A stretch of DNA of 7,764 nucleotides, taken from Micrococcales bacterium. GTDB taxonomy: Bacteria > Actinomycetota > Actinomycetes > Actinomycetales > Dermatophilaceae. Of the stretch, positions 1 to 7,200 are shown in pieces. The stretch spans positions 1 to 7,764 of the forward strand of contig JAUNUZ010000098.1 of the NCBI GenBank assembly GCA_030537915.1. The letters are read 5' to 3'. The notes below the pieces were generated by a model. It saw nothing but the letters and a program-made list of their open reading frames with translations, had not been told where the DNA came from and searched no databases. Position 1 is the stretch's first letter. Each line of letters opens with the position of its first letter. Position numbers and translations under genes: made by a program.

Positions 1-52
1 TCGAACCCTTCGCTCGCCCTGGTGCCTGCCTCGTGCACCTGCCACCGGCCGA

Positions 53-63
53 TTGCCAGGCAA
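53..63. promoter_or_regulatory. Short perfect palindrome, possible operator
   Basis: TTGCC-A-GGCAA is a perfect inverted repeat with 5-base arms and one central base, about 120 bases before the CBS-BON start codon. Its form suits a dimeric regulator, but I cannot match it to a known regulator's consensus, and an 11-base palindrome can occur by chance. Confidence 0.25.
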
Positions 64-65
64 CC

Positions 66-100
66 GCCGCACCGCATTCATGACATGGCATGCGTGCGGC
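66..100. repeat. Inverted repeat in the CBS-BON leader
   Basis: GCCGCAC at 66-72 is the exact reverse complement of GTGCGGC at 94-100. After one unpaired base (C73), GCAT at 74-77 pairs with ATGC at 90-93. This leaves a 12-base loop that itself contains CATGACATG. It could be an operator with two half-sites or an mRNA hairpin if transcription starts upstream of it. The transcription start is not known. Confidence 0.35.
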
Positions 101-173
101 TGACAGACTAGGACCACCGAAGTCGACCCGCACCGCCAGGGTCCGCACGACCCGCGGTGACCCAAGCAGCAGC

Positions 174-177
174 GAGG
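174..177 (+). promoter_or_regulatory. Ribosome binding site of the CBS-BON gene
   Basis: GAGG lies 7 bases upstream of the ATG at 185. It supports this start rather than the in-frame ATG seven codons downstream, which would cut into the first CBS domain. Confidence 0.6.
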
Positions 178-184
178 TGCGCCC

Positions 185-793
185 ATGCTCGTGCGCGAGA
201 TCATGACCTGTCCGGCCTTCAGCGTCCACAAGGAGTCCTCGCTTGACGTGGCGCTGCGCCTCATGGCGCAGCGCAAGGTGACGGCCCTACCGGTTGTAGA
301 GGACGGTGACCGCCTCGTCGGGGTGCTCAGCGAGATCGACCTGTTGCGGCGAGCGGTCGAGCCGGACCGCCGGGCGCACTTCCTGCCCGTGAGCGAGAGC
401 GAGCCGCTGCCGGACAAGGTTGGTGAGGTGATGACCTCGGACCCTCGCACGACCACCGAGGGTGCCGACATCGCCGACCTCCTCACGCTCTTCACGGAAA
501 GCTCGTTCAAGAGCCTGCCGGTCGTCCGCGGCGACATACTCATCGGCGTCATCAGCCGCAGCGACGTCATCCGCGCGTTGTGGCGCACCGACGAGGACCT
601 TCTGGCCGACCTGACCGCTGTCTTCCGCGACTACGGCCAGGACTCGTGGACGATCACGGTGCGGGGCGGCGTCGTAGAGGTGGCCGGCGTCGGGACCGCC
701 CGCGAGCGCAACATCGCCGCCGCAATCGCCCACTCGGTGCTCGGCGTCCGTCGGGTCCACGTGACCGAGCAGGCTGGGACCGAAGTGGGTTGA
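185..793 (+). CDS. CBS-CBS-BON domain protein
   Basis: The 202-residue product is predicted to be soluble, with no signal peptide or membrane segment. The first CBS domain covers about residues 1-58, with the typical LPVV core at 35-38 followed by LVGVLSEIDLLR. The second covers about 78-134, with LPVV at 111-114 and LIGVISRSDVIRAL. A BON domain follows at about 138-196, ending in the usual Gly-Val-x-x-Val pattern (GVRRVHV). Paired CBS domains usually bind adenine nucleotides such as AMP, ATP or SAM; BON domains are linked to phospholipid or envelope binding. Proteins of this type are common in actinobacteria, and the CBS protein Hrp1 of Mycobacterium tuberculosis belongs to the hypoxia (DosR) regulon. 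A role in energy or redox stress beside a nitrate reductase is therefore plausible but inferred from position only. The gene converges on narI. Its stop codon lies inside an inverted repeat (788-841). No catalytic domain is present, so it is probably a sensor or modulator. Confidence 0.88.
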   Translation: MLVREIMTCPAFSVHKESSLDVALRLMAQRKVTALPVVEDGDRLVGVLSEIDLLRRAVEPDRRAHFLPVSESEPLPDKVGEVMTSDPRTTTEGADIADLLTLFTESSFKSLPVVRGDILIGVISRSDVIRALWRTDEDLLADLTAVFRDYGQDSWTITVRGGVVEVAGVGTARERNIAAAIAHSVLGVRRVHVTEQAGTEVG

Positions 794-841
794 GCAGGCG
801 AGGGCTCCAAAGTCCCGCCGCGCTTCGCGCACCGCTCAACC
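788..841. repeat. Branched palindromic element at the CBS-BON 3' end, possible terminator
   Basis: The outer arms GGTTGAGC (788-795) and GCTCAACC (834-841) are perfect reverse complements, 8 base pairs. Inside are two smaller hairpins. One pairs GGC plus GGGCT (797-799, 802-806) with AG, CCC and GCC (811-819), with small bulges and a CCAA loop. The other pairs GCGC (820-823) with GCGC (827-830) across a TTC loop. The predicted fold is a three-way junction. It includes the CBS-BON stop codon (791-793) and lies 86 bases beyond the narI stop. There is no T-run, so it is not a classical intrinsic terminator, but U-less hairpin terminators are reported in actinobacteria. The GGTTGAGC...-type ends resemble dispersed intergenic palindromes seen in some actinobacterial genomes. 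That comparison is from memory. Confidence 0.5.
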
Positions 842-850
842 AGGACCGCT

Positions 851-883
851 GCCGGCGCTGAGGCGCTCATTGACGGCGCCGGC
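851..883. terminator. GC-rich inverted repeat between convergent genes, possible bidirectional terminator
   Basis: GCCGGCGC (851-858) and GCGCCGGC (876-883) form a perfect 8-base-pair GC-only stem with a 17-base loop. It sits 44 bases downstream of the narI stop (927) and 58 bases after the CBS-BON stop (793), so it could end both transcripts. No T-run follows on either strand, and the loop is long, so termination is inferred from position and stem strength. Confidence 0.4.
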
Positions 884-926
884 GACATCCTCGATCAGCA
901 GGTCGGGGGCGGGTCGGCGTGCAGCG

Positions 927-1694
927 TCAGCGGCGCGATGAATGGCTGCCCTCAGCGCGATCCTCGGGTCGGCTGAGCTCACTGCGCTCCCAACCGCGAC
1001 GCGCATCGGTCGCGCCAAGACGCCCGTCGGGATTGCTGCGGTAGACGACATACGGGCGCCACAGGTACTGAAAAGGCGCGCTGAATACGTGGACGAGCCG
1101 CGTGAAGGGCCATATCACGAACAGCGCGCATGCCATGAGCGTGTGCAACTGGAAGGTCAGTGGCGCCTGCTCCATGAGCGTGGGATCGGGGCGGAAGCTG
1201 AAGAACTGTCGCCACCACACAGACACGCCTTCACGGTAGTCGTAATTCCCGAGAACATTGCCTAGCACCGTATTGGACAGGCCGAGGAGAATGACACCCG
1301 CCAGCAGCACATACATGATCTTGTCGTTGTTCGTCGTCGCGAGGAACACCGGTCCGGTGGTGCGCCGCCGGTAGATGAGGATCGCCATTCCGACAACCGT
1401 GCACACGCCCGCGACCGCCCCCACGGATACCGCCAGGAGGTGGTAGGCCTCTTGACTGATGCCCACCGCCTCGGTCCACGACTTGGGGATGACGAGCCCG
1501 ATGATGTGGCCGCCGATGACGAAGAGCAGGCCGAAATGAAACATCGGTGAACCAATGCGCAGCAGCTTGGACTCATACATCTGCGAACTACGCGTCGTCC
1601 ACCCGAACTTGTCGTAGCGGAAGCGCCAGAAGTGACCGACGACAAAGACCGCCAAAGAAATGTAGGGAACGATGACCCACAGCAGAACACCCAT
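927..1694 (-). CDS. narI: Respiratory nitrate reductase gamma subunit (cytochrome b)
   Basis: NarI is the membrane anchor that oxidises quinol and passes electrons through two b hemes to NarH. The 255-residue product has five hydrophobic segments at about 3-22, 48-69, 86-107, 125-147 and 180-200, the family topology. The four heme histidines are present: His53 (MFHFG), His63 (GGHIIG), His184 (FQLHT) and His202 (RLVHVFS). Their spacing is identical to His56, His66, His187 and His205 of E. coli NarI. The conserved cytoplasmic end (PYVVYRS, then RRGWER) is also there, followed by a polar tail of about 20 residues that makes it longer than the 225-residue E. coli protein. The ATG is 2 bases after the narJ stop and has a GGAGG site, so it is translated as part of the operon. 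Synonymous codon choice is unlike narG: by hand count alanine is GCG 13 times and GCC once. Confidence 0.96.
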   Translation of the reverse strand: MGVLLWVIVPYISLAVFVVGHFWRFRYDKFGWTTRSSQMYESKLLRIGSPMFHFGLLFVIGGHIIGLVIPKSWTEAVGISQEAYHLLAVSVGAVAGVCTVVGMAILIYRRRTTGPVFLATTNNDKIMYVLLAGVILLGLSNTVLGNVLGNYDYREGVSVWWRQFFSFRPDPTLMEQAPLTFQLHTLMACALFVIWPFTRLVHVFSAPFQYLWRPYVVYRSNPDGRLGATDARRGWERSELSRPEDRAEGSHSSRR

Positions 1695-1696
1695 GA

Positions 1697-2494
1697 CTAC
1701 CTCCGGACCATGCCGCTGGAATGACTACCTGATTGATATGCCTCCATGCCGACTTCTTCGTCGGGTGGCCCAGCGGCGATGAGCGCCCGGACGACGTCCT
1801 TCTCGTTCCCGAGCAGCGTGGGGAACGTGCCGGTCAGCGCCTCAAGGGCCGCGACGTACACCGAATCCCGATCGGCCAGCGAGATCCGCAGCAGCTCGAT
1901 GCCGGGACGGTTGTCGCTGAGTAGTACGCGCCCCACCGGCGGATCCACCGTCGCGGTGAATTCGAGCAGCACGCACAGGTGGTCGGGCAACTCGCACTCG
2001 GCCAGATCCACGCCGCTGGCCAGGTAGGTCTGCTTGATATCGAGCAGCGCCATCCCCCGCTTGCGCGTGTCGCCGTAGCCGTAATAGCTCAGGTGCAGGC
2101 AGCAGCGGCGGCGCAGGTCGAAGGTCTCGACGTAGTCGCGTTCGAGGTCTTGCAGCGGTGTCGCTTCGACATGATCGAGCAGCGGCACGAGCCGGGCGGC
2201 CGAGCGCACGCCGCGTGCCAGGCACTGCGCGACGGTCACCCGCATCAACGGCAGGCTGTCGATCAACTGCTGCGTCGGGTAGTCCAGCAGCAGCGAGATC
2301 GCCTGATAAAGCAAGCGAGTCGGCTTATCGACCCGCACCCCGGAGGTCCGTTCCCAGGCGGGCGGTCGCGCCGGACCCACCGAACCGACGGCGCCCGTTG
2401 GGGTCGCCGAGCCGAAGCCCATGCCCCCACCGGCGATGTCAGGATCGCTGGTGGTCTTGGGCGGCCTGCGTTGGAGAATCAGCGGAATCCTCAC
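1697..2494 (-). CDS. narJ: Nitrate reductase assembly chaperone (delta subunit)
   Basis: NarJ is a TorD/DmsD-like cytoplasmic chaperone. It binds apo-NarG, is needed for molybdenum cofactor insertion, and is not part of the final enzyme. The 265-residue product carries the NarJ core: LLYQAISLLLDYP (61-73), then the diagnostic stretch at about 118-158 with ERDYVETFDLRRRCCLHLSY, GDTRKRGMALL and IKQTY, then ELPDHL (168-173). The GTG start at 2494 overlaps the narH stop in the arrangement GTGA, a common sign of translational coupling; upstream only a distant AGGA (12-base gap) is seen. This start gives a Gly/Pro-rich extension of about 55 residues before the core. Later starts are possible: ATG codon 25 at 2422 or a GTG near codon 53-55. 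Family members are usually about 200-240 residues. Identity is sure; the exact N terminus is less so. Confidence 0.93.
   Translation of the reverse strand: MRIPLILQRRPPKTTSDPDIAGGGMGFGSATPTGAVGSVGPARPPAWERTSGVRVDKPTRLLYQAISLLLDYPTQQLIDSLPLMRVTVAQCLARGVRSAARLVPLLDHVEATPLQDLERDYVETFDLRRRCCLHLSYYGYGDTRKRGMALLDIKQTYLASGVDLAECELPDHLCVLLEFTATVDPPVGRVLLSDNRPGIELLRISLADRDSVYVAALEALTGTFPTLLGNEKDVVRALIAAGPPDEEVGMEAYQSGSHSSGMVRR
1700..1704 (-). promoter_or_regulatory. Ribosome binding site of narI
   Basis: GGAGG on the minus strand, 5 bases before the narI ATG (1694-1692), lies within the last codons of narJ. It is the strongest Shine-Dalgarno sequence in the window and fixes the narI start. Confidence 0.75.
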
Positions 2495-4083
2495 AACGTC
2501 AGCCCGTCCTCTCGCTCGCTGGGCTCGCCCATGACGTCTGCGGTCTGGCGGCGCTTGGTCTCGGCGAATGTCTGGATCGCCACGGGCACCGGCCCACCGC
2601 GCCCCGAATCTTGACCGAACGGGCTACCTCCGCCGTATTCCGAGACCGCGCAGTCGGTCGCGAGCTCCTCCAACCGGTGGGCATCCTCGGCGTGCGCGGT
2701 CGGGATGACGTATCGCTCCTCGTACTTGGCGAGCGCGAGCAGGCGATACATGTCGTAGACGTCCTCCTCGCTCATGCCGACCGCCTCGGCAATCTCGCCG
2801 CGTGGGTCCCGACCCAGATTGATGTCACGCATATAGGCGCGCATCGCGGCGAGTCGCTGCAGCACGAGCGTCACCGTCTGGCTGTCACCGGCCGTGAAGA
2901 GCTCAGCCAGGTAGCTCGTCGGGATGCGTAGCGATTCAATCGCGGCGAAGAGCACCTCGTGGTCTTCGGCGTCCGCCGCCCCCGTCCGGGTCACCTCGTC
3001 GACGATCGGGCTGAGCGGCGGGATGTACCAGACCATGGGCAGTGTCCGGTATTCCGGATGGAGCGGGAGCGCCACTTCGTACCTGTTGATAAGCGACCAC
3101 ACCGGGGAACGCTGGGCCGCCTCGATCCAGTCCAGCGGGATGCCGGCGGCCTCTGCGGCGCGTTGCACCTGCGGGTCCGCCGGGTCGAGGAAGCACTCGC
3201 GCTGTGCGCGATACAGCGCCTTGTCATCCGGGTTCGACGCGGCCTCGAGCACCTTGTCGGCGTCGTACAGGACGAGACCGATATAGCGCAGTCGCCCGAC
3301 ACACGTCTCCGAGCAGACGGTCGGAATACCGACCTCGATCCGCGGATAGCAGAACGTGCACTTCTCGGCCTTGCCCGTGCGGTGGTTGAAGTACACCTTC
3401 TTGTACGGGCAACCCGTGATGCACTGGCGCCATCCGCGACACGCGTCCTGGTCGACGAGCACGATGCCGTCTTCCTCACGCTTGTAGATTGCACCGCTCG
3501 GGCAACTCGCCGCGCACGCCGGATTGAGGCAGTGCTCGCAGATTCGCGGAAGATAGAACATGAAGGTCTTCTCGAATTCGAGCTTCACGTCCTCATTGAC
3601 CTTGCGCAGGATCGGGTCGTCCTTCGTCAAGGTCGGCGACCCACCGAGGTTGTCGTCCCAGTTCGCCGACCACGTGATGTTCATCGGCTTGCCCGAGATG
3701 AGCGAGTACGGCCGGGCCACGGGCGTGTGCTCCCCCAGCGGTGCCTTGATGAGCGTGTCGTAGTCGTAGGTCCACGGCTCGTAGTAGTCGTGTATCGACG
3801 GCAGCACCGGATTCGCGAAGATCTGCAGCAGCTTCTTGATCCGACCGCCCGCCCGTAGCTTGATGCGGCCGTTCGAGCCGACGACCCAACCACCCTTCCA
3901 GCGATCTTGATCCTGCCACGTGCGCGGATAGCCCTGGCCCGGCCGCGTCTCGACGTTGTTCCACCACACGTATTCCGTGCCCGCCCGGTTCGTCCACGCC
4001 TGCTTGCACGTCACCGAGCAGGTGTGACACCCAATGCACTTGTCGAGGTTCATCACCATCGCCATTTGTGCCATCACGCGCAT
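2491..4083 (-). CDS. narH: Respiratory nitrate reductase beta subunit (iron-sulfur)
   Basis: NarH carries electrons from NarI to NarG through one [3Fe-4S] and three [4Fe-4S] clusters on the cytoplasmic side of the membrane. The product is 530 residues (512 in E. coli). Cluster ligands are all visible: Cys16, 19, 22 and 26 (CIGCHTCSVTC); Cys182, 185, 190 and 194; Cys215, Trp218, Cys221 and Cys225 (CRGWRQCITGC), where Trp replaces the fourth Cys of the [3Fe-4S] site as in the family; and Cys242, 245, 257 and 261. The first set has the E. coli numbering exactly; the others are offset by 2. The ATG at 4083 is chosen because the protein then begins MRVMAQMAMVMNLDKC like other NarH, and AGGAG lies 7 bases upstream. 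The frame is open further up to 4215, but that part has no NarH similarity. It is separated from narG by 163 bases and overlaps narJ by 4. Confidence 0.97.
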   Translation of the reverse strand: MRVMAQMAMVMNLDKCIGCHTCSVTCKQAWTNRAGTEYVWWNNVETRPGQGYPRTWQDQDRWKGGWVVGSNGRIKLRAGGRIKKLLQIFANPVLPSIHDYYEPWTYDYDTLIKAPLGEHTPVARPYSLISGKPMNITWSANWDDNLGGSPTLTKDDPILRKVNEDVKLEFEKTFMFYLPRICEHCLNPACAASCPSGAIYKREEDGIVLVDQDACRGWRQCITGCPYKKVYFNHRTGKAEKCTFCYPRIEVGIPTVCSETCVGRLRYIGLVLYDADKVLEAASNPDDKALYRAQRECFLDPADPQVQRAAEAAGIPLDWIEAAQRSPVWSLINRYEVALPLHPEYRTLPMVWYIPPLSPIVDEVTRTGAADAEDHEVLFAAIESLRIPTSYLAELFTAGDSQTVTLVLQRLAAMRAYMRDINLGRDPRGEIAEAVGMSEEDVYDMYRLLALAKYEERYVIPTAHAEDAHRLEELATDCAVSEYGGGSPFGQDSGRGGPVPVAIQTFAETKRRQTADVMGEPSEREDGLTL

Positions 4084-4090
4084 TGCTTCG

Positions 4091-4095
4091 CTCCT
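4091..4095 (-). promoter_or_regulatory. Ribosome binding site of narH
   Basis: AGGAG on the minus strand sits 7 bases before the ATG at 4083-4081. It decides the narH start against the longer open frame that reaches 4215. Confidence 0.75.
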
Positions 4096-4202
4096 GACTC
4101 GTGTGCTGCTCGTCCGGTGACCCAATGGGGGACGCGGGGTGGTCGACAGGCGCTCGTGGATCCCGTCTCCGGCAGCCCTGCGCGAGCGCCACGAACGACC
4201 GC

Positions 4203-4226
4203 ACCGCCTGCCCACCGCGAGGCGGT
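4203..4226 (-). repeat. Stem-loop in the narG-narH spacer
   Basis: ACCGCCT and AGGCGGT form a perfect 7-base-pair inverted repeat with a 10-base loop, 21 bases after the narG stop. A shorter alternative (ACCGC/GCGGT, 4214-4226, 3-base loop) competes with it. In the operon mRNA it could slow 3' decay of narG, mark a processing site, or cause partial termination; no U-run follows. Function is inferred. Confidence 0.4.
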
Positions 4227-4246
4227 CTCGACGCGAGGAGACGCCA

Positions 4247-7200
4247 TCAGTACGTCACGTCCTGGCTGCGGCGACGGATGACGGTTACTTCGTCGCGCTG
4301 GTTGCCGGTGGGGCCGTAGTAGTTGAAGGCCCAGCTGATCTGCGCGTAGCCGCCGGCAACGTGGCTGGGTTTGAAGAGGATCCGGGTGATCGAGTTGTGG
4401 ATGCCGCCGCGTTTGCCGGAGGCCTCGGCGATCGGGACGTCGACCGTTCGATCCTGGGCGTGGTGCATGTAGACCAGGCCCTGCGGCATCCGCGAGGAGA
4501 CGATGGCGCGGGAGGCGACCACCCCGTTGCGGTTGACGGCCTCGATCCAGTCGTTGTCGGCGATGCCGAGCTTCTCCGCGTCCTGCACGCTCATCCAGAT
4601 GGCCTGGCCGCCGCGGGCCAAGGACAGCATGAGCAGGTTGTCCTGGTACTCGGAGTGGATGGACCACTTGTTGTGCGGGGTGAGGTAGCGAACCGTGAGG
4701 CCGAGACCGTCGGCGCCGGCCTCGCCGAGGACGGGTTCGCCGTAGAGGGCGGTCATGTCCAGCGGCGGGCGGAAGACCGGGAGCGACTCCCCCATCTCCT
4801 GAAGCCAGTCGTGGTCGATGTAGAACTGCTGGCGACCGGTGAGCGTGTGCCACGGCTTGAGCCGCTCGACGTTGACGACGAAGGGGCTGTAGCGTCGGCC
4901 GCCGTGCTCGGAGCCGGACCATTCGGGTGACGTGATCACTGCCTGGGGCTGGATCTGGGTGTCCCTGAAGGTGATCTGGTGGCCGGCTTCGCCTTCGGAG
5001 AGGTCCGCGAACTTCTTACCGGTGCGGACCTCGACCTGCTTCCAGCCCTCGGTGGCCAGGCGCCCGTTCGTCGTGCCGGACAGGTGCAGGATCGCCTCGC
5101 ACATGTCGCGGTCACGAGTCAGCGAGGGCTGCCCTGCGCCCGCGCCGCCACGGACGGTGCCGTTGCGCTGGCGCAGAGTCTCGATGTCCGGGGTCGGGTC
5201 GAAGACGACACCCTTGGTCGCCATGCCGAGCTTGGCAGCGAGCGGCCCGATGGCCCCCCACTTCTGGGACACCGCGCTGAAGTCACGCTCGACGAGGACC
5301 ATCTTCGGCATCGTCTTGCCCGGGATCGGGTCGCACTCGCCGTGCCGCCAGTCCTTGGCGACACCGCGGGGGTAGGCCAGCTCCTCGGGGGTGTCGTGCT
5401 GCAGCGGCGCGATGACCATGTCGGTGCGGGTGCCGAGATGGGTGCGGGCCAGCTCGCTGAACTTCTCGGCGAGCTGGCTGAAGGCCACATAGTCGCTGCG
5501 GGTTTGCCACGGGGGGTTGATCGCCGGGTTGAACGAGTGCACGAAGGGGTGCATATCGGTGCTGCTCAGGTCGTACTTCTCGTACCAGGTCGCGGCGGGC
5601 AGCACGAGGTCGGAGAAGAGAGTCGTGCTCGTCATGCGGAAGTCCAGGGTGAGCAGCAGGTCGAGCTTGCCCTCGACGTCGTCGCCGAGTTGGTCATCGC
5701 GCCAGATGACTTCGCTGCCGCGGCTGCCCTCGGGGGCGACCTGCGCGCGCAGCGAGTGGTCGGTGCCGAGGAGGATCTTGTTGAAGTACTCATTGCCCTT
5801 GGAGCTGGAGCCGAGCAGGTTGCTGCGCCAGACGGTCATGACCTTGGGGCTGTTGCCCTCGCCGTCGGGGTCCTCCGCGACGAAACGGATGCGCCCCTCC
5901 TTGAGCTCGCGGACCACGTACTCCTGCGGGGTGATGCCCTCGGCCTTGGCTGCGTCCACGTGGTCGAGGATGTTGCCCGAGATCGTCGGATAGCTGGGCA
6001 TCCAGCCCATCCGCGCGGAAGCCGCGAGGAGGTCGGCCGGCGATTTGCCCTCGAACATCCCGGTGCCGGTCGCGGCTGCCATCGAGTCGGCGCCATGGCT
6101 GTCGTAACGCCACTGGCCGGTGTGGAGGTAGAAGAAGGCAGCCGCGATGTTCTGCCGCGGGGGCCGCTGCCAGTCGAGCGCGAACGCCAACTGAGAGAAA
6201 CCGGTGTGCGGCCGGACCTTCTCCTGCCCGACGTAGTGCGCCCAGCCGCCACCGTTCTTGCCCTGGCAACCGGTGAGCGTCGTCAGCGTGAGGAAGGTTC
6301 GGTAGATCGTGTCGGAGTGGAACCAGTGGTTCGTCCCGGCGCCCATGAGGATCATCGCGCGACCACCGGAATCTCTTGCGGTGCGAGCGAACTCGCGCGC
6401 GATCCGGATGCACTGGGCGGCGGGAACGCCAGTGATGGCCTGCTGCCATTCGGGCGTGCCGACCTCGTCGGGGTCCTCGTACGAGGTCGGCCAGCTGCCC
6501 GGCATCCCCTCTCGTCCGACACCGTAGCCGGCGAGCAGCAGGTCATAGACGGTGCACACGGGCCGGCCGGCGACCTCGCGGACCGGGACGCCGCGCCACA
6601 AGATCCCGCCGTCACCGCCGGCCGCGTCGAAGCGCGGGAGCTCGACCTCGACCGCGTAGGTGTCGTCTGCGGCAACCTCCATGACGCTGGTCACAGGGTC
6701 GAGGCCCTCGAGATCGAGGTTCCAGCTGCCCTTGCCCTCTTCGCCGTAGCGGAAGCCCATCGAGCCGTTGGGCACCAGGGGGGCGCCGTCCCGGCCCATC
6801 ATCACGGTCTTGAAGTCGTCGTTCTCGGTGCCCGCGGCGGGATGCGCCCAGCCCTCGTGCCGCAGGTCGGCGGCGACGAGGAACTTGCCCGGCACGAATC
6901 CGTCGCCCCGCCGGTCGAGCGTCACGAGGAACGGCAGGTCGGTGTAGGCGCGGCAGTAGTCGAGGAATTCCGGTGTCTGCTTGTCTACGAAGAACTCCCG
7001 CAGGATGACGTGGCCCATCGCCAGAGCCAGCGCAGCGTCGGTGCCGGGGTGGATCGCGACCCACTCGTCGGCGAACTTGGCGTTGTCGGCGTAGTCGGGG
7101 CTGACGGTGACGACCTTCGTGCCGCGGTAGCGCACCTCCGCCATGAAGTGGGCGTCGGGCGTGCGGGTGACGGGGACGTTCGAACCCCACATGACGAGAT

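Larger units (their letters stand above)
1..184. other. Non-coding leader upstream of the CBS-BON gene
   Basis: I see no convincing gene here. The stretch carries two inverted repeats (53-63 and 66-100, listed separately), a short GGGTC/GACCC inverted repeat at 139-153, and two copies of GACCCGC (125-131 and 149-155). No clear -35/-10 pair can be read; weak candidates such as TTGCCA at 53-58 lack a good partner at the right spacing. The promoter of the CBS-BON gene is presumably in this region. Whatever lies to the left of base 1 is unknown. Confidence 0.6.
4084..4246 (-). other. narG-narH spacer with a possible coupling mini-ORF
   Basis: This 163-base gap is long for a nar operon, where narG and narH usually abut or overlap. 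An ATG at 4247-4245 shares one base with the narG stop (TGATG). It opens a 57-codon frame ending at TGA 4076-4074, 10 bases inside narH. The predicted peptide begins MASPRVETAS, is rich in Arg, Ala, Gly and Pro, and resembles nothing I know. A possible AGGA lies 12 bases before the ATG, within narG. The frame may be chance, or may serve to hand ribosomes from narG to narH. The spacer also contains a stem-loop (4203-4226). I see no convincing promoter. Confidence 0.4.

Noticed and set aside
139..153. GGGTC-N5-GACCC, reminiscent of a DosR/DevR box.
   Set aside because: The spacing is one base longer than in the DosR core (GGGNC-N4-GNCCC) and the flanks do not fit the wider consensus.
971..995. 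A possible hairpin inside the narI 3' coding region, related in look to the GGTTGAGC repeat.
   Set aside because: It needs two G-U wobbles in seven pairs and lies in coding sequence for the tail (WERSELS). Similarity to the 788-841 element is too weak to claim.
836..1051. A 71-codon minus-strand frame overlapping the end of narI, with a fairly protein-like end (DLLIEDVAGAVNERL).
   Set aside because: It overlaps the narI 3' end by 125 bases in another frame, has no clear ribosome binding site that I can see, and matches no family I know. The narI frame keeps its conserved RRGWER end, so a frameshift in narI is not needed.
4084..4215. An upstream extension of the narH frame giving a 574-residue protein.
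   Set aside because: The extra 44 residues are Arg/Ser-rich with no NarH similarity. The ATG at 4083 has a well-placed AGGAG and gives the family's normal N terminus with Cys16, 19, 22 and 26 in the E. coli positions.
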